Origin: Bacillota bacterium
Lineage (GTDB): Bacteria; Bacillota; Clostridia; Christensenellales; CAG-138
Assembly: GCA_023409435.1 (NCBI GenBank)
Contig: JAEYHP010000102.1
Location: 1 to 13,163, forward strand
Direction: 5' to 3'
Length of the DNA: 13,163 nt
Shown here: piece after piece, positions 1-6,885 of the stretch
Position numbering within the stretch: position 1 is the first letter of the stretch
How the letters are laid out: each line of letters opens with the position of its first letter
Made by a program: the position numbers and the translations under genes
The notes under the pieces: model-generated
The model's database searches: none
What the model was told of the DNA's origin: nothing
Seen by the model: the letters and a program-made list of their open reading frames with translations, nothing else

Positions 1-75
1 CCGTAACAGTATACCCCGTTGTTACCAATGTTTCAATGCACGGCGCGGGTGGCTTGCCCACAAGCGGGGAGACAG

Positions 76-105
76 AAAAATCCCCCTCGCGTTCGCAAGG
101 GGAAT
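76..105 (-). terminator. Intrinsic terminator of the acyltransferase operon
   Basis: Read on the minus strand, CCCCTTGC and GCGAGGGG form an 8-bp stem with one G-T pair around a GAAC tetraloop (plus positions 83-102). ATTTTT follows at once (plus 76-80). It starts about 15 bases after the stop codon of the acyltransferase gene. Bases 1-75 contain nothing I can assign. Confidence 0.85.
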
Positions 106-116
106 TTCTTGTTCAG

Positions 117-1220
117 CTACTTCATGCCCAATAGAAACCGGGTTATTCGAAAGCGGCGCAGCGCCTCGTATCCCGCAAGGGAAAATAAGAGAGAACCTAT
201 GGCGATCAGCAGAAATTTCGTCCACGCCGGCAACGGCCAGGTCACCACGAAAAACGCGACCGCCATCATGACGGACTGGTGCAGAATATACACTGGAAAC
301 GACGCGCCGTTGCAGTAACTAAGCGCCTTTCCGGGTTTGTTGCAATACGCCTGCGCCAGCCCGATAAGCGCGAGTATCATGAGCCAGGCTGCAAGCTCCC
401 TGAATAACGCGACAACCGCCGCCTCAACAGTATACCCGGAAGCGAATTGCAGCAGCGAAACTATTCCCACAAAGCAAGCCCCCGCGAACAAGGCCCCGAC
501 GAGATACCATACGCGGTATTTCTTTAATGTATCCAGAAGATTCCGGTGCGCAAGCCAATATCCCAATAAAAAGAACGCGGCAAAATAGAACGGATTTTTT
601 CCGCCAATGCCGGGCAGGGCGCTTGTGATGGCCAGTGGTACAAACGCCAAAGGAAGCACAGCGGGCTTGCCCCAAAAACCCGGTTTCTGCCCATCGGTTT
701 GCCGGATGCGCATCAAAACCGGTAAAAGCCCTGCGCTAATGATATAAAGATAGAGCAAAAACCACAGATGGGCGGGCGTAAAGCTGCCGGTATAGCCCGT
801 AAGGTCCGAAAAATCCGTAAAATAGGACGGCAGGAAGCTGAAGTACCCTCCCGTATACCCATATTGCTGCACGCTGGCAAGATAGCCCTGAATAGGAACA
901 ACCAGAAGAATGCCAAATAAAAACGGCACAAGGAGCCGCAAAAACCGTTCCTTCATATACTGTCTCGGCGCGCGTTTTTGCAGCGCATAATAGCTGGATA
1001 CTCCTGCTATGACAAACATCAGCGGCATGAACCAGTAGGAAGAAAGGAATACAAAACAGGAAGAAAACGAATTGACCGTATCCTTAATGTAATTTGGCTC
1101 CCAGGCGTCAAATACCCGCGCCGTATGGAAAGGAAACAGCAGCAGAATACAGCCTGTCCGCAGCCAGTCTAACCCGTGGTTGCGCAGTACGCGCGCTTTC
1201 AATTCAAATTGCGCTTCCAT
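117..1220 (-). CDS. Acyltransferase family 3 membrane protein
   Basis: This is a 367-residue polytopic membrane protein of the acyltransferase-3 (OpgC/MdoC-like) family, whose members move acyl groups (acetyl, succinyl) onto sugars or other surface molecules. What is seen: a basic N-terminus, about ten hydrophobic segments, the family signature near the first segment with the conserved His (LLFPFHTARVF, His32), an RLLVPFLFG segment near residue 95, and a later HLWFLLYLY segment. The ATG at 1220 is chosen over an in-frame ATG at 1268 because GGGAAGG lies just upstream and the family homology starts there. It overlaps the end of the GNAT gene by 17 bases, so the two are probably cotranscribed and translationally coupled. 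The substrate cannot be read from sequence. The wall-enzyme neighbours suggest a surface glycan, which is inference. Confidence 0.85.
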   Translation of the reverse strand: MEAQFELKARVLRNHGLDWLRTGCILLLFPFHTARVFDAWEPNYIKDTVNSFSSCFVFLSSYWFMPLMFVIAGVSSYYALQKRAPRQYMKERFLRLLVPFLFGILLVVPIQGYLASVQQYGYTGGYFSFLPSYFTDFSDLTGYTGSFTPAHLWFLLYLYIISAGLLPVLMRIRQTDGQKPGFWGKPAVLPLAFVPLAITSALPGIGGKNPFYFAAFFLLGYWLAHRNLLDTLKKYRVWYLVGALFAGACFVGIVSLLQFASGYTVEAAVVALFRELAAWLMILALIGLAQAYCNKPGKALSYCNGASFPVYILHQSVMMAVAFFVVTWPLPAWTKFLLIAIGSLLFSLAGYEALRRFRITRFLLGMK

Positions 1221-1761
1221 ATACCTTCCCGCTCCAATCCTTATATGTAATGGCGTACCGCAGTTCATCCTGCCACTCCCCGCCTTTATACCGAGCTGCT
1301 TTGAATATGGCTTCGCGCTTCATGCCGCACTTTTTCATAACAGCTTCGGACGCAAGGTTGTTCGCGTTGCAGCATGCGATTACCTTTTTTAGCCCCAACT
1401 CCTCAAAACCCATGCGGATGAGTTGCTGCGCAATGCCGGTGCCGTACCCTTTTCCCCAATAGGGCGGCAGCAGCATATAGCCGATTTCCGCGCCGCCCGG
1501 GTCGGTTTTTAAAAGCTTGATGTTGCCCATGCCGATGGGCTCTCCATTTGGCAGCAATACGGCATACTCATACAGCAGCCTGCCCGACTTTCTGGTATCT
1601 TCGAGCGTGCGCACAAACCAGGGCTGGTACGCCTCCAGGCCTTTAACCGCGTCGATGAGCGTATACCGCATAACCTCGGGACTTGCGTACATGGCGTAAT
1701 ACAAAGAAAGGTCGTCTTCCTCTATCTCCCGAAGAACCACAATATCCGGGCGTTCTTCCAT
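1204..1761 (-). CDS. GNAT acetyltransferase, RimJ/RimL type
   Basis: This is a cytoplasmic 185-residue N-acetyltransferase of the GNAT_3 (RimJ/RimL) group, which moves acetyl from acetyl-CoA to an amine. The acetyl-CoA loop is plain: AEIGYMLLPPYWGKGYGTG, with the G-K-G-Y-G-T-G pyrophosphate loop at about residues 103-109. The closing pattern N-N-L-A-S-E-A-V-M-K-K-C-G-M follows near residues 134-147. The ATG at 1761 is preferred over an upstream in-frame ATG at 1818 because the extension does not look like the family and would run over the promoter region. GGGGTG before 1761 is only a fair ribosome site. The 3' end overlaps the membrane acyltransferase gene by 17 bases. The substrate is unknown: these enzymes act on ribosomal proteins, amino sugars or antibiotics. 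Pairing with an acyltransferase-3 gene leans toward small-molecule or glycan modification, which is a guess. Confidence 0.85.
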   Translation of the reverse strand: MEERPDIVVLREIEEDDLSLYYAMYASPEVMRYTLIDAVKGLEAYQPWFVRTLEDTRKSGRLLYEYAVLLPNGEPIGMGNIKLLKTDPGGAEIGYMLLPPYWGKGYGTGIAQQLIRMGFEELGLKKVIACCNANNLASEAVMKKCGMKREAIFKAARYKGGEWQDELRYAITYKDWSGKVYGSAI

Positions 1762-1808
1762 ATGGCACCCCTGAATGAAAAAATCAATGTTAGAAATAAA
1801 CCAAGCCC

Positions 1809-1817
1809 AGTATATCA
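1809..1817 (-). promoter_or_regulatory. Probable extended -10 promoter for GNAT-acyltransferase pair
   Basis: On the minus strand the 86-base gap after the deacetylase gene holds TGATATACT, an extended -10 (TGn plus TATACT). There is no convincing -35 element 17 bases upstream. Transcription would start about 40 bases before the GNAT start codon. This would make the last two genes partly independent of the wall-enzyme genes upstream. Confidence 0.5.
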
Positions 1818-1847
1818 CAAAACAGGATAACAGAAGGGAAGCTTTCC

Positions 1848-2729
1848 TTACCCTTTGAGCGCTTTTTTCATGAATTCCTCCGTAGATACGCCGCTTGGCC
1901 GGTTATATCTTCCCAAATGATAGAGGCTGGCGGGGTTGCGTTCGATATAATTCATGCGTTCCCGGCAGGTCAGCGTGACGGTAAAGCCTGTTTTTCTCAG
2001 CACCGCCTCGGTATCGTCATCCCAACTGCCAAAAGGATAGGCAAACGTGGTGATAGGAACCCCGCAATGTTGCTCCATGGCGGTCTCAAACACTTCGATA
2101 TCTGATTTCAATACGGTCTCATGCGCTTCCCTGCTCTCCCAGTGCTTTCGTTTGACTCCCTCCCGTCCGTTCTTGGTGGTATGTAGCGCATAGGTGTGGC
2201 TGGCGACCTCCACCCGGCCGGATTCTTCGAGCGCGCAGATATCTTCCCAGGCAAGGTACGCATAAGCCGGATTTTGGTCCATCAGCTCCGAAGCTTTTTG
2301 CGTGTAGCTGCCCACGACGGACACGACCGCCTTCATATCCAGGCGCTTGAGTATGGGCAGCACGTAAACAAGGCTGCTGTAGTATCCATCATCAAACGTA
2401 ATCATGATCGGTTTATCCGGTAGCTCGGTTTTCCCGTTGACATAATCCACAAGTTCCCCGGGGAGTACGGCGGTATATCCCTGGTTTTTCAGATACAGCA
2501 TATCTTTCTCCACCTGCGCCGGGGAAACGGTATACTCGTTTGCCCGCTGGGGGTCTTTGAGCACGGCATGGTACATAATGATGGGCAACCGCACCGCCGA
2601 AACCGCATCCGCCCTCATAACCTCCACAGCGCCGCCATCATCAAACAGCAGCACGAATAAAAAAAGCGCGACAAAAATTGAGAGCAGGCCCACGCCGCGC
2701 TTTTTTAGCAGCCGTAACGCCGCATTCAT
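1848..2729 (-). CDS. Membrane-anchored polysaccharide deacetylase (NodB/PgaB type)
   Basis: This is a carbohydrate-esterase-4 deacetylase of 293 residues that should act outside the membrane, removing N- or O-acetyl groups from a polysaccharide or peptidoglycan. A basic start followed by a hydrophobic stretch at about residues 14-29 forms a signal anchor. The NodB domain is intact: MITFDDGY carries the catalytic and metal Asp pair (Asp113, Asp114). SHTYALH supplies His178 and His183 in the five-residue spacing used by PgaB-like enzymes rather than the HxxxH of chitin deacetylases. FAYPFGSWD (229-237) is the next conserved motif. The start codon lies inside the M23 gene stop (ATGA), with AGGAGG at plus positions 2737-2742, seven bases upstream, so the pair is translationally coupled. 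The substrate is not visible. Coupling to a peptidoglycan-peptidase-type protein suggests wall or spore-cortex work. Confidence 0.9.
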   Translation of the reverse strand: MNAALRLLKKRGVGLLSIFVALFLFVLLFDDGGAVEVMRADAVSAVRLPIIMYHAVLKDPQRANEYTVSPAQVEKDMLYLKNQGYTAVLPGELVDYVNGKTELPDKPIMITFDDGYYSSLVYVLPILKRLDMKAVVSVVGSYTQKASELMDQNPAYAYLAWEDICALEESGRVEVASHTYALHTTKNGREGVKRKHWESREAHETVLKSDIEVFETAMEQHCGVPITTFAYPFGSWDDDTEAVLRKTGFTVTLTCRERMNYIERNPASLYHLGRYNRPSGVSTEEFMKKALKG

Positions 2730-3784
2730 TCCGCTACCTCCTGCGCGAGCCCATCCGCCCGGATATAACCGCCGCCCTCGAGTTTTTCCACGGGCATGCG
2801 GTTGCGCTCCAAAAACCGTACGATGTTGTATACATCGAGCCAGATCTGGTTGGTGCCGTCAATCTGGCTGTCGTCGAATATCAGCTGCAGGCCGAAATGC
2901 AGGTGCGGCACCTTCACGTTGTTAACGTCTTCCCTGGTGCTGTATCCCGTCATACCCATGTAGCCTATGACGTCCCCTGCGCGGACAACGGAGCCTTCCT
3001 GCAAGCCTTCCGCATAGGGGTTTCCCTTTCTCAAATGCGCATAGTAGTAGTAGCGCAGCTTGTCATGGCTGCGTACACCCACGCGCCAGCCGCCATACTG
3101 GTTCCAGCCCAGCTTTTCCACCACCCCGCCTTCCACCGCAATAATGGGCATACCGATGGAACCGCACAGGTCGTTCCCCAAATGCAGCCGCTTGTACCCG
3201 TAGGTGCGTGGGTTGCCAAAATCGTCGTAATGCCCGAAACTGTAGCCCTTGGCGACCGGAGAATACACTTTTAGCCCGTATTCGGTGGTGGTTTCCCCAT
3301 CCTGTACCTCGCCGTGTTCGCCTACGAATTGGGCCAGTATGGCCGTATACGCTTCCATATAATAGGACCAGTAGCGCATGCCGTTTGTAATATCCTCCAG
3401 CCTTTCCCCGTTGCGCAGGCGCTCCACCAAGGCATCCATTGTCGCGCTTCTTTTTCCTTTTTTGAACACGCCGCCGTTTTTCGCCGCGGTGTAGGCCAGA
3501 AGCTCGATCCAGTTCAGCCTGACGCCACCCTCTTTATGGGACTCCACGTCATATTTGTATGCCTGTTCGAGCACTTCGAGCGGTACGTTGAACTCTACCC
3601 AATGGATATAATCCTCCTCTTCGGGCTCTTCTTCTCCCCCTGAAGAAGAGGAAATGGCTTCCGTGATCTGGTTGGAAAATGAGAAAAACAGCGTGCCTCC
3701 CAGCAGCAGGCACAGCAGCAGGACCAGAAGATGTTTTTTCAGGCGCAATTTATTCCGTTTGTCATGTTTTATCAACAAAAACAT
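2726..3784 (-). CDS. Membrane-anchored M23 (LytM-type) metallopeptidase
   Basis: This 352-residue protein has a short basic cytoplasmic tail, one membrane span (about 19-36), a very acidic linker (EEEPEEED near 51-58), an uncharacterised helical region (about 60-160) and a C-terminal M23 domain (about 170-305). All LytM-type zinc and catalytic positions are present: HLGND (His201, Asp205), YYAHL (His250) and HLH (His294, His296). It is therefore predicted to be an active endopeptidase, probably on peptidoglycan cross-bridges, rather than a degenerate scaffold. The ATG at 3784 is chosen because AAAGGGGGCGG precedes it and the basic-hydrophobic N-terminus starts there. An in-frame ATG at 3835 would add 17 residues across a likely promoter. 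It is coupled to the deacetylase by a 4-base overlap. SpoIIQ-like proteins share the topology, but I see no specific proof of a sporulation role. Confidence 0.88.
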   Translation of the reverse strand: MFLLIKHDKRNKLRLKKHLLVLLLCLLLGGTLFFSFSNQITEAISSSSGGEEEPEEEDYIHWVEFNVPLEVLEQAYKYDVESHKEGGVRLNWIELLAYTAAKNGGVFKKGKRSATMDALVERLRNGERLEDITNGMRYWSYYMEAYTAILAQFVGEHGEVQDGETTTEYGLKVYSPVAKGYSFGHYDDFGNPRTYGYKRLHLGNDLCGSIGMPIIAVEGGVVEKLGWNQYGGWRVGVRSHDKLRYYYYAHLRKGNPYAEGLQEGSVVRAGDVIGYMGMTGYSTREDVNNVKVPHLHFGLQLIFDDSQIDGTNQIWLDVYNIVRFLERNRMPVEKLEGGGYIRADGLAQEVAE

Positions 3785-3837
3785 CCGCCCCCTTTTGCTC
3801 CTACATGGAGCATATGAAGCGGATGCCGCCTGCATGT

Positions 3838-3843
3838 ATTATA
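3838..3843 (-). promoter_or_regulatory. Possible -10 element upstream of the M23-deacetylase pair
   Basis: The minus strand has a perfect TATAAT in the 92-base gap between the small membrane peptide and the M23 gene, about 54 bases before the M23 start. The bases about 17 upstream (GGCATT) are a poor -35. It could be an internal promoter or chance. Some sporulation promoters also look A+T rich here, but none fits well. Confidence 0.3.
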
Positions 3844-3876
3844 AAGCGGATTCCTTTTTAAATGCCCTACATCACT

Positions 3877-3981
3877 CTATTGCGGCACGGCATAGGACAT
3901 GGATATAATCACCATAAAGACGATGCCCAGCAAAAACAGCAGGGCGATGACGGCGGAAATGATTCTTGTTGATCGCTTCAT
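3877..3981 (-). CDS. Small single-span membrane peptide, 34 residues
   Basis: An ATG at 3981 opens a 34-codon frame ending in TAG at 3877. The product begins MKRSTR, runs through one strongly hydrophobic span (about residues 7-28) and ends SYAVPQ. GAGGAAAGCTT lies directly before the ATG, a good ribosome site. The gene starts 33 bases after the lipoprotein stop and ends 92 bases before the M23 start, all on one strand, so it probably belongs to the same operon. The positive N-terminus predicts the short tail outside. I do not recognise the family. It might be a small accessory or regulator of the wall enzymes. It could alternatively be the remnant of a longer secreted protein of which only the signal peptide is left. 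Confidence 0.6.
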   Translation of the reverse strand: MKRSTRIISAVIALLFLLGIVFMVIISMSYAVPQ

Positions 3982-4014
3982 AAGCTTTCCTCTTCTTCGT
4001 TTTAATTAGACGGG

Positions 4015-4878
4015 CTATTCAAACGTAAGCTTACCCTTGCCCGCTTCTATCTTGACGTCCGGCGTGCTTTCACCTTTGAGCGTCACATCCTCGTATAGCT
4101 CCACTACGAACAGGCCCGCGCCGTTTATTCCGCCTTTCGCGTTGAGCGTGGCGCTTTCTTTCGCCTGCAGGGAACCTATTCTCACACCGTTATGCTCGCC
4201 CGTATTGCTTGCCGTGAGGACGGCTTCTTCCATCATGATCAGCATGCCGTCAACTTTTACGGCGTTGTCCCCCGAAGCCTCGGAGGTAACTTTGGCGCGC
4301 GGATATAGCGTGAGATCCCCGCGGCCTGTGCTGATGGCGGCAGAAACTGACGTTACCGCAAGCGTGCTGCCCTGCTGCACGCTTACGCCCAAAGCGACGA
4401 TACCATTTCCATTGCCCGAAAGCGTAAGCGAACTTCCCGACGCGACCGTAAGCGCTCCCGCCGCCTGTATGGCGTTGACTTCAGCAGTGACGCTTGCATC
4501 CGCGGCCGCGACCGTGCCGCCACCCAAAAGCCCAAGCCCTGTTTGCCGGGCCGAAATAGAGACGTTATTGAGTGCAATGGAGCAGCCGTCCTCCAGCCGG
4601 ATGACGCACGGCGCGCTCCCCGCTATCGTATGCCCGTTCCCGATAATCTCTATGGAGCCGCGCGCCGAGGTAAGCTTGAGCATGGTATCTTCCATATCAA
4701 TATCCGCGGCGAGCCGTACAGAAGAACCGCCGGACTCAAAAAAATCCTGAAGCTCACGTGCAGTTGCAATTTCACGTTGTTCCGCAGGTTGAAGCGCTTC
4801 CTCCGGAGCGGCAGTATCCGCTGCGCAGCCGGAAAGAAGCAACCCAAAGAGCAGGCAGAGTACCGCGAGTTTTCTCAT
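4015..4878 (-). CDS. Secreted lipoprotein with beta-helix-like repeats
   Basis: This 287-residue protein opens with a short signal peptide and a textbook lipobox, LLSGC (Cys18 lipidated), so it should be anchored to the outer face of the membrane. After a low-complexity linker (about 19-35) comes a segment of the form often found at the front of right-handed beta-helices (ATARELQDFF, then IEIIGNGHTIAG). About 200 residues follow of irregular short strands rich in Gly, Ser, Ala and Thr, such as GALTVASGSSLTLSGNGNG. No catalytic motif is visible, so binding or a structural role is more likely than lyase activity. The ATG at 4878 is fixed by GGAGG eight bases upstream and by the signal peptide; an in-frame ATG at 4953 lies upstream of the promoter. 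It is first in the minus-strand cluster. The specific function is unknown. Confidence 0.8.
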   Translation of the reverse strand: MRKLAVLCLLFGLLLSGCAADTAAPEEALQPAEQREIATARELQDFFESGGSSVRLAADIDMEDTMLKLTSARGSIEIIGNGHTIAGSAPCVIRLEDGCSIALNNVSISARQTGLGLLGGGTVAAADASVTAEVNAIQAAGALTVASGSSLTLSGNGNGIVALGVSVQQGSTLAVTSVSAAISTGRGDLTLYPRAKVTSEASGDNAVKVDGMLIMMEEAVLTASNTGEHNGVRIGSLQAKESATLNAKGGINGAGLFVVELYEDVTLKGESTPDVKIEAGKGKLTFE

Positions 4879-4905
4879 ATGTGTTGCCTCCGCAATACTT
4901 TCTTT

Positions 4906-4935
4906 ATTGTAACATGTTAGGATCCGGAATACCAA
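4906..4935 (-). promoter_or_regulatory. Probable promoter of the surface-protein operon
   Basis: On the minus strand TTGGTA (plus 4930-4935) and TACAAT (plus 4906-4911) are 18 bases apart, a reasonable vegetative-type promoter. TACAAT lies 27 bases before the lipoprotein start codon. It faces away from the FAD-dehydrogenase promoter in the same 220-base divergent gap. Confidence 0.5.
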
Positions 4936-5023
4936 CCGGTTGCTTGTGAACAATTTGATATGGATGTTACATTTCCGAATGTTCGGATTTTATAAGCCTT
5001 CCTTTTATACCGCCCGCCACCTA

Positions 5024-5052
5024 TTGACATCGTTAATAGGATACGTTATGCT
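5024..5052 (+). promoter_or_regulatory. Consensus sigma-A-type promoter for the FAD dehydrogenase
   Basis: TTGACA at 5024-5029 and TATGCT at 5047-5052 are exactly 17 bases apart: a perfect -35 and a good -10. The start codon is about 46 bases further on. This predicts strong housekeeping expression in vegetative cells. Confidence 0.8.
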
Positions 5053-5098
5053 GTTCTATGTTTGATAACCACTAGGGTTCACAGGAAGGATGTTAGTC

Positions 5099-6508
5099 AT
5101 GCGCAAGCAGTATGATGTTGTAATCGTTGGCGCGGGTCCCGCGGGAATATTCGCCTCTTTGGAGCTAATGGACAAGAAGCCGGGCATGAATGTTCTGCTT
5201 GTTGACCAGGGGCGAAGCCTTATTAACCGCACCTGCCCGGCGCGTACTTCGGGCAAGTGCGTAGATTGCAAACCCTGCGCCATTATGAACGGATGGTCGG
5301 GCGCCGGAGCTTTTTCCGATGGAAAGCTTTCCCTTTCCCATGAGGTCGGCGGGAATATTACAGACTACATGCCCCCGCATGAAGCGCAGGCGCTTATCGA
5401 CTATACGGATAAGATATATACAAAATTCGGCGCGCCCGAAACCGTGCACGGCCGCAACAACCCGAAGGTAAGCGAGATCGCCTACGAGGCAAGCCGCTAC
5501 AACATCCATCTGGTGCGCTGCCCCGTGCGCCACATGGGTACGGAGTATTCCGCATCCACTTTGCAGAACATGTACGACGCGCTAGTAAAGACGCCGGGCT
5601 TTACATTTATGGAAATGACCTCCGCCCGCAAGATACTCGTGGAAAACGGGAAGGCGACGGGCGTCGTTTTGCAGAGTGCAAAGGGCGAGCCGTTTGAGGT
5701 AGAAGCCGGAAAAGTTGTGCTTGCCCCTGGCCGCGGCGGCGCTGCCTGGCTGGCGCAGGAGGCCGCGCGCCTTGGCGTGGAAACCCGCAACAACGAGGTG
5801 GACATCGGCGTGCGCGTGGAAGTGCCCAATTCCATTATGGATCACCTCACCCAGGAGCTTTATGAAGCAAAGCTGGTGTACTATTCCGATACGTTTGAAA
5901 ACCGCGTGCGTACGTTCTGCATGAACCCCGGCGGCATCGTCAGCGAGGAGCATTACGAGGGAGGCATCGCCGTGGTCAATGGCCACAGTTACCATGAGCA
6001 GGAGCGCCGCACGCAGAATACGAATTTTGCGCTGCTGGTTTCCACCCGCTTTACGCAACCCTTCAACGCGCCCATCCAGTACGGCAACTATATTGCGCAG
6101 CTGGGCAATATGCTCACCGGCGGCGGCATTATGGTACAGCGGCTTGGGGACCTTTTGCAGGGGCGGCGGACGGACGCTTCGCGTTTAAAGAAATCCACCA
6201 CCGAGCCCACGCTCAACACCGCAGTGCCCGGGGACCTTTCCTTTGTGCTGCCCCACCGGCATTTGACCAGCATTATCGAGTCGCTTCGCGCGTTCGACCA
6301 TATTGCGCCGGGCCTGTATTCCAAGAATACGCTGCTTTACGGCGTGGAAGTGAAATTCTACTCCTCCAAGGTCGCGGTGGACAACCGTTTCCAGACCGCT
6401 ATAGAAGGACTTTACGCCATCGGCGACGGCGCGGGCATCACCCGCGGGCTGATGCAGGCAAGCGTGACGGGCGTTGTCGTAGCGCGCGATATTGTAACGA
6501 AGGCATAA
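5099..6508 (+). CDS. FAD-dependent dehydrogenase, COG2509 type
   Basis: This is a cytoplasmic flavoprotein of 469 residues resembling the uncharacterised FAD-dependent dehydrogenases of COG2509. The N-terminal Rossmann fold is clear: YDVVIVGAGPAG (GxGxxG at 11-16) with the acidic ribose-binding Asp36. A Cys cluster, Cys46-x7-Cys54-x2-Cys57-x2-Cys60, precedes the family signature GWSGAGAFSDGK (65-76). The C-terminal FAD motif YAIGDGAGITRG (439-450) provides the Asp that contacts the flavin ribityl chain. The ATG at 5099 is chosen over the one at 5090 because AGGAAGGA sits eight bases before it and abuts the other. It is monocistronic, between its own promoter and terminator. The four cysteines could hold an Fe-S cluster or zinc, or serve redox chemistry. 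The substrate and electron acceptor are unknown. Confidence 0.9.
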   Translation: MRKQYDVVIVGAGPAGIFASLELMDKKPGMNVLLVDQGRSLINRTCPARTSGKCVDCKPCAIMNGWSGAGAFSDGKLSLSHEVGGNITDYMPPHEAQALIDYTDKIYTKFGAPETVHGRNNPKVSEIAYEASRYNIHLVRCPVRHMGTEYSASTLQNMYDALVKTPGFTFMEMTSARKILVENGKATGVVLQSAKGEPFEVEAGKVVLAPGRGGAAWLAQEAARLGVETRNNEVDIGVRVEVPNSIMDHLTQELYEAKLVYYSDTFENRVRTFCMNPGGIVSEEHYEGGIAVVNGHSYHEQERRTQNTNFALLVSTRFTQPFNAPIQYGNYIAQLGNMLTGGGIMVQRLGDLLQGRRTDASRLKKSTTEPTLNTAVPGDLSFVLPHRHLTSIIESLRAFDHIAPGLYSKNTLLYGVEVKFYSSKVAVDNRFQTAIEGLYAIGDGAGITRGLMQASVTGVVVARDIVTKA

Positions 6509-6529
6509 ATAATCAGGCCATTACTCCCG

Positions 6530-6564
6530 AAAGCCGCGGCGCCGCACCTTTGCGCCGCGGCTTT
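6530..6564 (+). terminator. Strong hairpin terminator after the FAD dehydrogenase
   Basis: A perfect 13-bp inverted repeat, AAAGCCGCGGCGC (6530-6542) and GCGCCGCGGCTTT (6552-6564), lies 22 bases after the stop codon. The run of T is short and is followed by GTCTGT, so termination relies on the very stable G+C stem. Confidence 0.75.
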
Positions 6565-6570
6565 GTCTGT

Positions 6571-6800
6571 CGAAAAACTTTTCGGGGGTTCGGGGGCCGA
6601 AGCCCCCGGAGGCTTCCACCCGCCGCCAACGACATGTGCGGTGGCGGCGGAAGGCCTTGCGCCGCAAGGCTTTCCTTGCAGGAACAACCGCTCCTCGGCG
6701 GGAGACGCCTCGGCACTAGGCCTGCGGGCCGTCGCCGTCACCGTAAGGGCACAGGTTGTTCCTGTAAACCTCGAAAAAGTGCCGTAGGCACTTTTTCGAA
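6571..6800. other. Gene-free array of hairpins, possible repeat element or structured RNA
   Basis: This 230-base stretch encodes no plausible protein and is almost entirely self-complementary. In order: CGAAAA/TTTTCG (6571-6584); CGGGGGC/GCCCCCG around CGAA (6591-6608); CCGCCGCCA (6620-6628) with TGGCGGCGG (6642-6650); AAGGCCTTGC with GCAAGGCTTT (6651-6673); a long-range stem CAGGAACAACC (6679-6689) with GGTTGTTCCTG (6754-6764) enclosing about 64 bases; and a last 13-bp hairpin at 6771-6799. The first and last hairpins share a TCGAAAAA/TTTTTCG core, giving related ends. This fits a dispersed intergenic repeat (MITE- or REP-like) or a folded RNA. With one copy visible I cannot choose. Confidence 0.5.
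6771..6799. terminator. Perfect 13-bp hairpin, terminator-like on both strands
   Basis: TCGAAAAAGTGCC (6771-6783) and GGCACTTTTTCGA (6787-6799) are perfectly complementary around a 3-base loop. The A/T flanks make a stem that could stop transcription from either side. It closes the hairpin-rich stretch, about 40 bases before the VOC gene promoter. Confidence 0.45.
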
Positions 6801-6840
6801 AATCTAATCCTCGGCATGATCCCATGCTCCGCGGCTTTTG

Positions 6841-6849
6841 TGTTATGAT
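6841..6849 (+). promoter_or_regulatory. Extended -10 promoter for the VOC gene
   Basis: TGTTATGAT is an extended -10 (TGn plus TATGAT) 36 bases before the VOC start codon. No good -35 is seen at the usual distance, as is common for this promoter type. Confidence 0.5.
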
Positions 6850-6885
6850 GGAACCGTAATGATATTCCACCAACCAGGAGGATGT

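Noticed and set aside
22..225. Short minus-strand frame over the terminator at the left edge
   Set aside because: It crosses the intrinsic terminator and the end of the acyltransferase gene and has no recognisable features.
1818..1850. Small inverted repeat after the deacetylase stop (AAGGAA/TTCC on the minus strand) as a terminator
   Set aside because: The stem is short and A+T-rich with no proper T run. Read-through into the GNAT pair is as likely as termination.
5090..5098. ATG at 5090 as the start of the FAD dehydrogenase
   Set aside because: The AGGAAGG ribosome site touches this ATG, leaving no spacing. The ATG at 5099 has eight bases and begins just before the Rossmann fold.
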